Assembly: GCF_017599345.1 (NCBI RefSeq)
Contig: NZ_JAGFVL010000020.1
Span: 1-64,000 of the forward strand
DNA from: Gracilibacillus suaedae
Lineage (GTDB): Bacteria > Bacillota > Bacilli > Bacillales > Amphibacillaceae
DNA length: 64,000 nt
Reading direction: 5' to 3'
Shown piece by piece: positions 1-8,320 of the stretch. Both the position numbers and the translations under genes were made by a program. The notes under the pieces were generated by a model. It saw nothing but the letters and a program-made list of their open reading frames with translations. It made no database searches and was not told where the DNA came from. Numbering within the stretch: the stretch's first letter is position 1; each line of letters begins with the position of its first letter.

Positions 1-150
1 CCGAAATCAACCAATCGATTTCTCCACCATATGTAGCATAGGGTGCGACTATGCCCAAGGGCGGGGTTTACAGCCGATTAGCACTGTAATAATACAGAAA
101 AGTTTAGTTCCATGAGTTCATTTCTTTTTATAATCAGAGAACAAAAATAG

Positions 151-262
151 CGTAGGCAGAATACGGAGACTCCTGTGGGACAGCGAAAGCTGAAGATCCA
201 CTTTGCAAAGTTAGCTGAAGCCGAGCCCACGGAAAGCGGAGCGTTCTGCCGGAGCGGTTTAT
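151..262 (+). repeat. Dispersed intergenic repeat, copy 1 (R1)
   Basis: This GC-richer block shares ordered blocks with the reverse complement of about 44798-44938: GCGTAGGC, GACTCCTGTGGGA, CAGCG, CTGAAGATCCACTTT, AAAGTTAGCTGAAG and CCCACGGAAAGCG. The spacers between blocks differ, so these are diverged members of one family. Similar 'ctttccgtggg / tcctgtggga' repeats occur between genes in many Bacillaceae (general knowledge). No coding content is evident. Confidence 0.65.
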
Positions 263-365
263 CTGCACTCTTCAAGGAAAGAATGGAAGAAAACAAATCC
301 ACGTCTTCATTACTTCGCAGTTTATAGAAAATTCATGTTAGATACCTAGAAAGATAAGGTGAAAC

Positions 366-461
366 TTATCACGGTGTTAGCTTCTGATAACCTTCACTTA
401 GCTTCCTTGTATTACTCAAAGCTTGAAATGAGGACCTCACAGAGGTTTAGCACCGTGATAA
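366..461. repeat. Inverted repeat TTATCACGGTG family (R2), copy 1
   Basis: TTATCACGGTG at 366-376 is the exact reverse complement of CACCGTGATAA at 451-461. The motif recurs at 1933, 1991, 36753 and 47344, always in intergenic DNA, so this is a dispersed structured repeat rather than a single-gene terminator. Confidence 0.6.
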
Positions 462-560
462 ATCAGAACTACTCCCCTATTAAGGGAATAATCATTCGGA
501 TGTATGTTTGACTGATATACTTTTGTCTCACACTCTACTTCATTGCTTTCTCTCTATTTC

Positions 561-1622
561 TTAATATTCACGTGTTGGCAATAGCTTTTCTGCTTGATCC
601 ATTGTGTACATACTTTCTTCTACCGCAATACGTTTATCTAATTCCTCTCCAGCGAAGTGTTGTTCAATTAAATCCACTAATTGCGGACCAAACAACGGAT
701 TACATTCGATTGTGACGTTCATTTTGCCATCAGCCATAGCTTCGAAAGCTCCTTTTACAGCATCTACACCAATAATCGTAATGTCTTCTGCCGGTTTTAA
801 ACCATATTCTTCAATTGCTTGAATCGCACCAATCGCCATATCATCGTTATGCGCATATAGTACATCAATGTTGTCACCATCAGATTTTAAGAACGCTTCC
901 ATCACTTCTTTTCCTTTTGCTCTTGTAAAGTCACCAGTTTGTGATTTGATAATTTCAAATTTATCTTCTTCTCCAATTATTTCTTCAAAACCTTCTTTTC
1001 GGTCAATAGCTGGCGCTGAACCCACAGTTCCTTGCAGTTCAACGATATTGATAGGTCCCTCTTTATCTGCCATTTCTTCCACTAACCAGTTTCCTGCTTT
1101 ACGTCCTTCTTCTACGAAATCAGAACCAAGGAACGTCGCCCATAACGAATCATCGTCAACATCTACGGCACGGTCTACAAGAAACACTGGTATGCCTGCA
1201 TCTTTTGCTTCCTGTAATACAGTTTCAAATCCAGTTTCTACTACTGGTGAGAAAACAATTGCGTCTACCTTTTGGGTAATAAAAGAACGAATTGCTTTAA
1301 TCTGATTTTCTTGTTTTTGCTGGGCATCAGAGAATTTCAACTCGTGACCAGCATCTTTAATTGCATCTTGGATCGACTTCGTGTTAGCGGTACGCCATTC
1401 ACTTTCAGCACCTACTTGTGAAAAACCGATCACTAATTTTTCAGCTGCTTGATCATTACTATCTTGGTTTTCTGTATCATTTCCATCTTCTGTTTGTTCC
1501 GTGTCATCACTCGCATCCTCATCATTACCACCACTTTCATCTGCAGAACCACATGCCGCTAACAATAATAAAAGTGCGAATAGTAACACTAATAACCCCT
1601 TAGCTTCTAAAAATCTCTTCAT
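561..1622 (-). CDS. Sugar ABC transporter substrate-binding lipoprotein (YtfQ-like, CUT2 type)
   Basis: This 353-residue extracellular lipoprotein should deliver a pentose or hexose to a CUT2-type importer. The N-terminus is a signal peptide with lipobox LAAC (Cys24), followed by an acidic, Asp/Glu/Asn-rich linker (about 25-60). The rest is a type-1 periplasmic-binding fold; 'GFSQVGAESEWRTANT', 'SDAQQKQENQ' and 'PVVETGFETVL' closely resemble E. coli YtfQ, a galactofuranose binder. The start is ATG with an AGGGAGG-type site upstream. It is divergent from the sensing cassette at 2031-7499, and a cre-like site lies at 1676-1689. Oddly, no ATPase or permease gene follows within the window. The exact sugar is not decidable; arabinofuranose or galactose are alternatives. 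Confidence 0.88.
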   Translation of the reverse strand: MKRFLEAKGLLVLLFALLLLLAACGSADESGGNDEDASDDTEQTEDGNDTENQDSNDQAAEKLVIGFSQVGAESEWRTANTKSIQDAIKDAGHELKFSDAQQKQENQIKAIRSFITQKVDAIVFSPVVETGFETVLQEAKDAGIPVFLVDRAVDVDDDSLWATFLGSDFVEEGRKAGNWLVEEMADKEGPINIVELQGTVGSAPAIDRKEGFEEIIGEEDKFEIIKSQTGDFTRAKGKEVMEAFLKSDGDNIDVLYAHNDDMAIGAIQAIEEYGLKPAEDITIIGVDAVKGAFEAMADGKMNVTIECNPLFGPQLVDLIEQHFAGEELDKRIAVEESMYTMDQAEKLLPTREY

Positions 1623-1675
1623 GTTCGTATAACCTCCCTTTTTTCTACACCAATATATGTTGGTATAGGGTTATT

Positions 1676-1689
1676 CTAAAACGCTTCCA
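1676..1689 (-). promoter_or_regulatory. cre-like site (CcpA)
   Basis: CTAAAACGCTTCCA matches 12 of 14 positions of the catabolite-responsive element TGNAANCGNTNNCA. It lies about 55 bp upstream of the binding-protein start codon, a position suited to glucose repression of that gene. A short palindrome ACCAA-N6-TTGGT lies at 1649-1664 between it and the start. Confidence 0.45.
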
Positions 1690-1876
1690 CGTATTAAGTA
1701 ATAGAAATTTTTTTGAAAAAAATTAAAATATTTATGAATGATCTTTTTTTAGTTTAATTTTTTTAACTAAAATTGTATTATTTTTTAAAATACATAAAAT
1801 AGACTATAGAAACTTGTTCTAATAAGTTAAAATATAGGAAAGACTTATTTAAAACAACGAGCGTATCTTTTACATA

Positions 1877-2005
1877 TAAAGTTTCGTTATTGCTCAGCGG
1901 GAGCTCTGTCCCCCACTGAGCAATAGCGAAACTTATCAGGGTGTTAGCCCCTCTTATCTTCGTTGTGTGAAGGAGGGCTATTACAGACAATTAGCACCGT
2001 GATAA
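1877..2005. repeat. Structured intergenic repeat R2, copy 2
   Basis: A long hairpin (TATTGCTCAGYGGG arms around 1886-1926, flanked by GTTTCG/CGAAAC) is followed by TTATCAGGGTGTTAGCC at 1933 and the inverted TTAGCACCGTGATAA at 1991-2005. The same order of parts occurs at 36753-36868. It ends about 10 bp before the ribosome-binding site of the next gene, so it would be in that gene's leader if transcription starts upstream. Confidence 0.6.
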
Positions 2006-2030
2006 ACCATCAATAAGGAGTATGGTAAAA

Positions 2031-3272
2031 ATGAATGCGTTTTCAATTTATCGTAAATTATCGATTCGCTCAAAATTCCTGATTCTATTTGTTTTACTTT
2101 TCATATGGTTAGGTCTGATCCAACTTGTACAGCTCTTCTTTTTTATTAGTTATATTAAGCAATACAACGAAATGACGGAAACAATCCATTTAACGAATTC
2201 GATTCACGGTCAGTTAAGAGATCAATTAGAGGAAGAAATTCGAGATATCGTTTATGGAAAAGTCTATTTTGAAGATGGAAGCCAATATCGAATTTTATCC
2301 CAAATGGAGGAACACCTAAACACTGTAGCAAGTAAGGAAATGGCACAACCATTTACCAATGAAATAGCAGAGGTAAGGACAATTCTTGAAACAACAACCG
2401 AATATGTCGACCAACTAGGTGATCAAATTAAATTAAATGCACCTGCCGAAGACAAATATATTACACAAGAATATATCGGCATCGCTTCAGGATTAATTAA
2501 TAAGCATGTCCAGACATTACTGCAAAAGACTTTACAAGAAAGTGAAATAGAAAAGGAAGCGATTAAAGAAAAAATCAGTCGTGATATCGTTATAAGTGTT
2601 ACAGTCTACATACTATTAGTAGTAGTTACATTTTTCGTGATTTGGATCGTTTCTAAACGTATGTTAAAACCGATCTATTCTTTACAACATCTTGCCAAAG
2701 AAATTGCGAAAGGAAAATTAAATATTAAGATTAACCCGGTAACAGCGACAAATGAAATAGATGACCTTTATAATGGTTTTCGTTTGATGACTAATTATTT
2801 AAAACATATTATTAGTCAAGTACATCATACGAGTGAAGAAATCATCCGCACATCACAACAAATTCATCAGAGTACAGAGGAAAATCTTGCAGCTGGAGAA
2901 CAAATGACATCTACTAGTCAATTCATCACCCGTGATCTACAGCTACAACATACATTGCTGCAACAACTGCAGCGAGAAAATGAAAATTTATTACAAAGAC
3001 AAATAAGTTTTCAAACGCAATTAAATAATCTTCCTGAGGAACAACATTTCATCTATGAACACACTTCTATCACTATCACCATCATCAAACAGCTACAAAA
3101 AAATATCGAGGAATTTAAAAGTCAAATCACGGAGTGCTTCGCAAATATGGAAGTGATCGGAGCTCTAGGTGAAGAACAATTAACCACTATCGAAGAAATC
3201 GCCGAAAACTCTGATAAGCAGCTAGCCTATTTAGATCAACTACAGCAGCAATTAAGACACTTTACTATTTAA
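2031..3272 (+). CDS. HAMP-domain coiled-coil membrane protein, MCP-like but without the signalling tip
   Basis: No named family fits fully. The protein (about 413 residues) has a transmembrane segment near the N-terminus ('LILFVLLFIWLGLIQLVQLFF'-type stretch, about 15-40), an extracellular helical region of about 140 residues, a second membrane segment (about 186-206), a HAMP domain (starting at 'KRMLKPIYSLQHLAKEIAKG') and a long Gln/Glu-rich coiled coil to the C-terminus. The topology is that of a chemoreceptor or sensor kinase, but I see neither the conserved chemoreceptor hairpin tip nor a kinase domain. The start ATG 2031 is preferred over ATG 2022 because AAGGAG (2015-2020) is 10 bp upstream. 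It precedes a YesM-type kinase by 24 bp and is probably in the same operon. I infer it to be an accessory sensor or scaffold. Confidence 0.7.
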   Translation: MNAFSIYRKLSIRSKFLILFVLLFIWLGLIQLVQLFFFISYIKQYNEMTETIHLTNSIHGQLRDQLEEEIRDIVYGKVYFEDGSQYRILSQMEEHLNTVASKEMAQPFTNEIAEVRTILETTTEYVDQLGDQIKLNAPAEDKYITQEYIGIASGLINKHVQTLLQKTLQESEIEKEAIKEKISRDIVISVTVYILLVVVTFFVIWIVSKRMLKPIYSLQHLAKEIAKGKLNIKINPVTATNEIDDLYNGFRLMTNYLKHIISQVHHTSEEIIRTSQQIHQSTEENLAAGEQMTSTSQFITRDLQLQHTLLQQLQRENENLLQRQISFQTQLNNLPEEQHFIYEHTSITITIIKQLQKNIEEFKSQITECFANMEVIGALGEEQLTTIEEIAENSDKQLAYLDQLQQQLRHFTI

Positions 3273-3296
3273 CTGCGGCCTAAGGGATGATATCTT

Positions 3297-5030
3297 ATGC
3301 AAAAGAATTGGTTCAATTGGTTAGACAAAAGCTTACGCCTAAAAATGCTCGTTATGTTTGTTCTGTTAACAGTCTTTCCGTTAGTTTTAATCGGATTAAT
3401 ATCTTATATAAAATCATCTAATATTGTTTCAGAACGAGCTTACAGTTTGGCGCAAATTAAAACAAGTCAAATTACAAGAGAGATTGATGTTGTTTTTCAA
3501 GACCTTCATCGATTTAATGAGATTGGAAAACAGCAGAGTACCGTTCAATTCTTGCTCCATCAAGAAGAAACCTACGATGAAGCGAAAGAAATACTAAGTT
3601 TGTTTGATTTTTACCAGAAAAGCTATTTATCAGGTGAAGATATCTTCGACATTGAAATCATGAATTTAGAAGGTAAAACAATCAGTCATAACAAAGGGGT
3701 CTATCAACGCAGCGATATCGATACAGAGGAATGGTTAACCGGAGATCCTACACAAGCTAAGATGGAAATTGTCTATCGAAATGGTTTCCCCATATTAGAA
3801 ATATCGAATGCTATTGTATGGGATATAACAGATTCTGTGATCGGTTTGTTAAAAATAACAATTGATGCATCTGTGATCACTGCTGTTTTGGATGACGTCA
3901 AGTTAACGGAGAGCAGTTCCTTCTTTATCACATCCAGTGATCGTGATATCTTCTTTCAGCAAAAGCAACGTAATGATGCAGACAATGTTTATTTCGACCT
4001 GGATAGAATTTCCGAGAAAGAACAGGGGTATTACACAGATGATGGCACATTTTATGTCTATGAAACTTCGAAAATGACAGACTGGAAAGTCATCGGCCAA
4101 GCGCCAATTCATGAAATTATGAAGGATAGTAATGAAATTCGTAGTTTAATCTTTTTAACCGTTATTTGTAGTATCATTTTCATTATCGGACTTTATATGT
4201 TTATTTCTAACAAGTTAATATTACCGATCCGCATACTAAAAACCAAAATGACGCATGCTGCCGAAGGAAATCTTCATGCAAAAGTAAACCCGGTTGGAGA
4301 AGATGAAATTGCAACTTTAGGCCATAGTTTCAACCAAATGATTGCCAAAATAAAATTGCTTCTCGATCTAAGTATTGAAGAGCAAAAGAAACTGAAAGCA
4401 GCAGAATTTCGTACCATGCAGGCTCAAATAAATCCGCATTTTTTATATAACACGCTCGATACAATCGTCTGGTTAGCAGAAGCAAAAGAACATGAATCTG
4501 TTATCGAACTGACTAAAGCCTTATCCCAATATAGTAGAATCTCTCTCAATAAAGGAAAAGACTGGATCACTATTGCAGATGAAATGTCTCATATAGATAG
4601 TTATTTATATATTCAACAAACTAGATATGAAGATATATTAGATGTAACGGTTGATGTAGAGCAGAATCTATATCACTATCATATTTTAAAGCTCTTATTA
4701 CAGCCTGTAGTGGAAAATGCCATTTATCATGGCATTAAAAATAAACGCGGCAAAGGGTTTTTACGGATAAACGGAACATTAGAAGATAAAGATAAGGTTC
4801 GTTTTGAGGTGATTGATAATGGCATTGGAATGGATGAAGACCGATTAGAAAAGTTAAGAAATCACCTAATCTCCGGCGAAATTGTTCCAGATTCGAAAAA
4901 CGGATTCGGACTTATAAACGTACAACAACGAATACAGTTGTATTATGGAAAAGAATATGGATTAAAGATAAATAGTTGGAAAGGATCAGGAACAAAGGTA
5001 ACGATCACTATTCCAAAAAGGGGTGCGTAA
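3297..5030 (+). CDS. YesM/LytS-type sensor histidine kinase
   Basis: This 577-residue membrane histidine kinase should pass an extracellular sugar signal to the response regulator encoded next. Two transmembrane segments (about 18-38 and 284-304) flank a Cache-like extracellular domain. A HAMP domain (about 305-355) leads to the His_kinase domain with 'QINPHFLYNTLDT' (phospho-acceptor His381) and a HATPase domain with 'VVENAIYHGI' (N box) and 'DNGIGM' (G1 box). The start is ATG with AAGGGATG upstream. It is followed immediately by the regulator gene, then by an anchored sugar-binding protein. This resembles the XylFII-LytS-YesN xylose-sensing arrangement known from Clostridium (family knowledge). 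Confidence 0.92.
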   Translation: MQKNWFNWLDKSLRLKMLVMFVLLTVFPLVLIGLISYIKSSNIVSERAYSLAQIKTSQITREIDVVFQDLHRFNEIGKQQSTVQFLLHQEETYDEAKEILSLFDFYQKSYLSGEDIFDIEIMNLEGKTISHNKGVYQRSDIDTEEWLTGDPTQAKMEIVYRNGFPILEISNAIVWDITDSVIGLLKITIDASVITAVLDDVKLTESSSFFITSSDRDIFFQQKQRNDADNVYFDLDRISEKEQGYYTDDGTFYVYETSKMTDWKVIGQAPIHEIMKDSNEIRSLIFLTVICSIIFIIGLYMFISNKLILPIRILKTKMTHAAEGNLHAKVNPVGEDEIATLGHSFNQMIAKIKLLLDLSIEEQKKLKAAEFRTMQAQINPHFLYNTLDTIVWLAEAKEHESVIELTKALSQYSRISLNKGKDWITIADEMSHIDSYLYIQQTRYEDILDVTVDVEQNLYHYHILKLLLQPVVENAIYHGIKNKRGKGFLRINGTLEDKDKVRFEVIDNGIGMDEDRLEKLRNHLISGEIVPDSKNGFGLINVQQRIQLYYGKEYGLKINSWKGSGTKVTITIPKRGA

Positions 5031-5031
5031 A

Positions 5032-6537
5032 TTGAAAAAAGTATTCTTAGTTGATGATGAAGCTGTGATTAGACGGGGGATTGCACAAAAGATTGATTGG
5101 AAAAAAGAGGGGTTTATCTATTGTGGTGATGCATCTGATGGAGAAATGGCATTACCATTAATTGAAAAACATCAGCCTGATATTGTGATTACCGATATAA
5201 AAATGCCTTTCATGGATGGATTATCGCTATCCAAAATAATAAAGGAAAAAATGCCACATGTTAAAATCATTATTTTAAGCGGACACGATGAGTTCGAGTA
5301 TGCTAGGCAAGCGATACGAATACAAGTTGAAGAGTATTGTTTGAAACCTGTAAGCAGTCAAGATTTAGTATCTATATTACGAAAAGTAAAAGCGGAGATG
5401 GAAACAACAAGGAAGGTTTTTAATAGCATAGAAACTAAGGAAGCATTATATGAACAACTTTGTAAGGGCTTCCTATCAACAGAGGAAATTATCCATCAAA
5501 CCAAAAATCTTCAAGTAGATTTAATGGCGAGTTATTACACTGTCCTTGTAATCGAACGAAAGAGTGAAACAATCAAACAAAAATTAGCAAGTTACCAACC
5601 CTTACTTTTTGAAAAAGATACGAAATCGGTGATGATTTTAAAGCATGACTTGGAACATTTACTGCTAAAGCAAATCAAAGAAATAAAAGAGATAGTAACA
5701 TCCCATCATCAACCGCTTTTATTTGGATTAGGATCGATCGAGACAAGGACGGAACATATTACGCTAGCTTATGAAAATGCATTAGAAGCTTATAGTTACA
5801 ATCGTGCCATACAATCTTATACTTTTTTGCAAGATCATCAGGACTTCCATCAGGAATTAATGCAGTCCTTTGACAGAAGAAAACTCATTCATTTTCTAAA
5901 GTTTGGCCAATTAAATCAACTAGATACGTTTGTTCAATCATATGCTAGTTTTATTTATCAAAAACAAGAACCTTCCAATGTATTTCTCTATTATTTTTTG
6001 CTAGATTTTACGATTACACTCCGACATCATCTGGACGAAACTGTTCAATATGATAACCGTTGTAAAGAAAGAATTGAACCATTAGAAAATTCTATCCACC
6101 AAGTTCGGACCAAAGAAGAGATGATTGATTTGATGAAAAAAATGCTACATCCATTGTTAGTACAGCATGATTATCACTCTAGCAAATATGGAAAGGTGAT
6201 ACAACAGGTGAAAAAAGTAGTTACTTCACGATTTCATGATTCCAGTTTGTCTCTTCAAGAAATTGCAAAGGAAGTAAATATTAGTGCTTCTTACCTTAGC
6301 AATATTTTTAGTAAAGAGATGGAGCAGACGATTACGGAGTATTTAACGAAAACAAGAATGGAGCAAGCAAAAATATTATTACAAACAACTGATCAAAAAA
6401 CATACGAAATTGCTTATAAAGTAGGCTTCAATGACTCTCATTATTTTTGTCATACATTTAAAAAATTGACAGGTATGACAACAAAGGAATACAAAAATCA
6501 TATAGCAGAAACGATTTCGGCAACAAGCTTCAACTAA
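5032..6537 (+). CDS. YesN-type response regulator, receiver plus AraC DNA-binding domain
   Basis: This cytoplasmic transcription factor, about 501 residues, is the probable partner of the kinase just upstream. The N-terminal receiver has 'VFLVDDEAVIRRG' and phospho-acceptor Asp in 'IVITDIKMP' (about residue 55). A variable middle region of about 260 residues leads to a C-terminal AraC double helix-turn-helix ('ASYLSNIFSKEM...' and 'YEIAYKVGFNDSHYFCHTFKK'). I prefer TTG 5032, right after the kinase stop codon, because AAGGGG at 5017-5022 is well spaced; GTG 5023 is the alternative and would overlap the kinase gene by 8 bp. Its likely targets are the divergent binding-protein gene and unlinked transporter genes. 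Confidence 0.92.
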   Translation: MKKVFLVDDEAVIRRGIAQKIDWKKEGFIYCGDASDGEMALPLIEKHQPDIVITDIKMPFMDGLSLSKIIKEKMPHVKIIILSGHDEFEYARQAIRIQVEEYCLKPVSSQDLVSILRKVKAEMETTRKVFNSIETKEALYEQLCKGFLSTEEIIHQTKNLQVDLMASYYTVLVIERKSETIKQKLASYQPLLFEKDTKSVMILKHDLEHLLLKQIKEIKEIVTSHHQPLLFGLGSIETRTEHITLAYENALEAYSYNRAIQSYTFLQDHQDFHQELMQSFDRRKLIHFLKFGQLNQLDTFVQSYASFIYQKQEPSNVFLYYFLLDFTITLRHHLDETVQYDNRCKERIEPLENSIHQVRTKEEMIDLMKKMLHPLLVQHDYHSSKYGKVIQQVKKVVTSRFHDSSLSLQEIAKEVNISASYLSNIFSKEMEQTITEYLTKTRMEQAKILLQTTDQKTYEIAYKVGFNDSHYFCHTFKKLTGMTTKEYKNHIAETISATSFN

Positions 6538-6551
6538 AAAGAGGGATATAT

Positions 6552-7499
6552 ATGTGGAAATGGATTTTTACGATATTGGGTCTTTACATTTGCATTAGTA
6601 TTATTATCTTATTTTCTGAATCCAATCAACCCGTATTGCAAGAAGATAGTATACAGAATAATGAGCAACTAGATTTGGGTTATACATTTGCAATTATTTA
6701 TCCCGTCGCACATCCTTTCTTTGAAAAAGTAACCAAAACTGCGCGTGAACAAGCGGACAATCTAGGAATTAACATTATTATTGATGCACCCAAAATTGCT
6801 TCTGCTGAAGATCAGGCAAAAATTCTGCAAGAATATATAGAACTACAGGTAGACGGAATTGCCATCGGAGCTACAGATCCGGAGAAGATAACTCCTATCA
6901 TCAATCAAGCAATTGATCAAGAAATTCCTGTTGTTTCCTTTGATACGGATGCTCCAAACAGTAATCGATACGCCTATATTGGCACAGATAATTATTTAGC
7001 TGGCTTACATATTGGGGAGACGGTAGCAAAGCATTTAAATTATAGTGGAGAATTAATTGTAAGTAGTGGATTACCGACAATGGAAAACTTACAGCTTCGA
7101 ATAAAAGGTCTAAAAGCTGTCGTCGAACGATATCCTGATTTGACAATAGAAGAAATATCCTTTAGTGACGGAACAGCACCTGATACTTTATCAAATATCG
7201 AAGAATTAGTAGATAATCACCATGATTTTGATGGTTTTGTTGGTATTGATTCATTGGCCGGTCCTGCTGCCATTACGGTTTGGAAAGCTCATGGCCTTGA
7301 TAAAACAGCGGTTACTTTTGATGATTTACCGATTATTCTGGAAGGATTGAAGAATGGGCAAATTACAAGCACTATCTCCCAAAATCAAAGTGAGTGGGGA
7401 AAACTGCTCATCAAAAGACTAGTTGAATTGAAAAACGGAGAAAATGTTAAAGAAAAAGAATTTACGGAAACAATTGAAATGGATGGAATGGCAGAATGA
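6552..7499 (+). CDS. Membrane-anchored sugar-binding sensor protein (XylFII-like)
   Basis: This is a type-1 periplasmic-binding-fold protein of 315 residues. An N-terminal hydrophobic helix (about 4-22) has no good lipobox, so it is probably a membrane anchor. 'FAIIYPVAHPFFEKVTKTA', 'VDGIAIGATDP', 'PVVSFDTDAPNSNR' and 'YIGTDNYLAG' are typical ribose/xylose-binding elements. GAGGG upstream of ATG supports the start. It sits 14 bp after a YesN gene and has no transporter genes nearby, so I infer it signals ligand binding to the kinase at 3297 rather than feeding an importer, as XylFII does with LytS. The ligand is unknown. Confidence 0.8.
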   Translation: MWKWIFTILGLYICISIIILFSESNQPVLQEDSIQNNEQLDLGYTFAIIYPVAHPFFEKVTKTAREQADNLGINIIIDAPKIASAEDQAKILQEYIELQVDGIAIGATDPEKITPIINQAIDQEIPVVSFDTDAPNSNRYAYIGTDNYLAGLHIGETVAKHLNYSGELIVSSGLPTMENLQLRIKGLKAVVERYPDLTIEEISFSDGTAPDTLSNIEELVDNHHDFDGFVGIDSLAGPAAITVWKAHGLDKTAVTFDDLPIILEGLKNGQITSTISQNQSEWGKLLIKRLVELKNGENVKEKEFTETIEMDGMAE

Positions 7500-7533
7500 T
7501 GGAATATTTCTCAGACCATTGCAACGATAAACT

Positions 7534-7568
7534 AAACCGCATGAAAGTTGCATTTCATGCGGTTTGTT
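7534..7568 (+). terminator. Rho-independent terminator of the sensing operon
   Basis: A perfect 13-bp stem, AAACCGCATGAAA (7534-7546) and TTTCATGCGGTTT (7553-7565), with a 6-base loop, begins 34 bp after the anchored binding-protein stop codon. It also lies just past the end of the convergent DUF624 gene (7592), so it may act in both directions. Confidence 0.85.
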
Positions 7569-7591
7569 CATTTAAAAAGTTCTGCCTCTTG

Positions 7592-8227
7592 CTAACGATA
7601 ACGATATTTTAATAAACACTGATCCAAAAAGTCTTGCGGTAATTTTTTGACAGCTTTTTGCCATATATTAATATGGATAAATGCAAAAAGACTCACACCT
7701 GCAATAATTGCCATGGGGAAATACAATCCCACAAATACAAAAATGGCACCTATGCCTCCAATTAATAAAATATCAGGCAATATGGTAATCGAAGCAATCC
7801 AAGAATTTTTCCATAACTTTAATCCTTTTAGATGAGATGTGACGATTAGTGGCAGCATTGCTAGTAAGGTGAGAATGAAAATACTTGCTGCAAATAACCA
7901 TATCACTTGCATAAGAAAATGCAGAAATCCGTTAAATGTTGGAAGAATACTTGCATTCAAAGTAAAGATAATCGCAATCACACCAACATTAATTCCCAAG
8001 AATAGCGTATTTCTAAAGTTCAGTTTAAAAGCTTGGTAAAACGTCTTCCATATCCCTGTTATATCTACTCCATGTTTCGACCATTCCAAGACAACGGCAT
8101 ACATAGCAACAGTTGCGGGAATAACGGTAACAATCCCTAATGAGAAGAAAAACCATAATAACTGTAATGCCAAAAACGAAGCAAATACATGTAGAATGCG
8201 AAACAGCATCGTTTCTGTCTGGTTCAT
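7592..8227 (-). CDS. DUF624 (YesL-like) membrane protein
   Basis: This is a multi-pass membrane protein of about 211 residues from the DUF624 family, of which B. subtilis YesL is a member. Its function is unknown, but the family is found repeatedly beside CUT1 sugar importers. It has about five hydrophobic segments, including 'FLALQLLWFFFSLGIVTVIPA' near the N-terminus and the family-typical 'TVAMYAVVLEWSKH'. I choose ATG 8227 ('MNQTETMLF') because AGGAG lies upstream of it; an upstream ATG at 8272 has no clear ribosome-binding site. It is the last gene of the operon that begins at 12598, and the window has two more DUF624 genes (31854 and 53233). Confidence 0.85.
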   Translation of the reverse strand: MNQTETMLFRILHVFASFLALQLLWFFFSLGIVTVIPATVAMYAVVLEWSKHGVDITGIWKTFYQAFKLNFRNTLFLGINVGVIAIIFTLNASILPTFNGFLHFLMQVIWLFAASIFILTLLAMLPLIVTSHLKGLKLWKNSWIASITILPDILLIGGIGAIFVFVGLYFPMAIIAGVSLFAFIHINIWQKAVKKLPQDFLDQCLLKYRYR

Positions 8228-8320
8228 CTCATCACCCATTTCTCCTATTATTTTAGAATATTGTGTTAACATTATAGCCGTTTTCTAAAATAATAAACGT
8301 ATTTAATGAGAAATAGATGG

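Larger units (their letters stand above)
1..560. other. Gene-free intergenic region with repeats
   Basis: I find no credible gene here. The region lies downstream of the sugar-binding lipoprotein gene that ends at 561. It holds a small hairpin (GCATAG/CTATGC, 36-54), a decayed copy of the TTAGCACCGTGATAA motif near 78-92, a GC-richer dispersed repeat (about 151-262) and an 11-bp inverted repeat (366-461). No ABC ATPase or permease gene follows the binding-protein gene within this stretch, which is unusual for that family. Confidence 0.7.

Noticed and set aside
78-302. 74-residue minus-strand open frame
   Set aside because: It covers dispersed repeat R1 and has no plausible start region.
604-1603. 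Plus-strand open frames opposite the sugar-binding lipoprotein gene
   Set aside because: They are antisense shadows; Ser/Pro-rich translations arise from the acidic gene on the other strand.
1778-1990. 70-residue minus-strand open frame between divergent genes
   Set aside because: It spans the structured repeat R2, has no ribosome-binding site and no recognisable protein pattern.
3297-5030. Fusion of the HAMP protein and kinase broken by a frameshift
   Set aside because: Each protein has its own start, ribosome-binding site, two membrane segments and HAMP domain, so they are separate genes.
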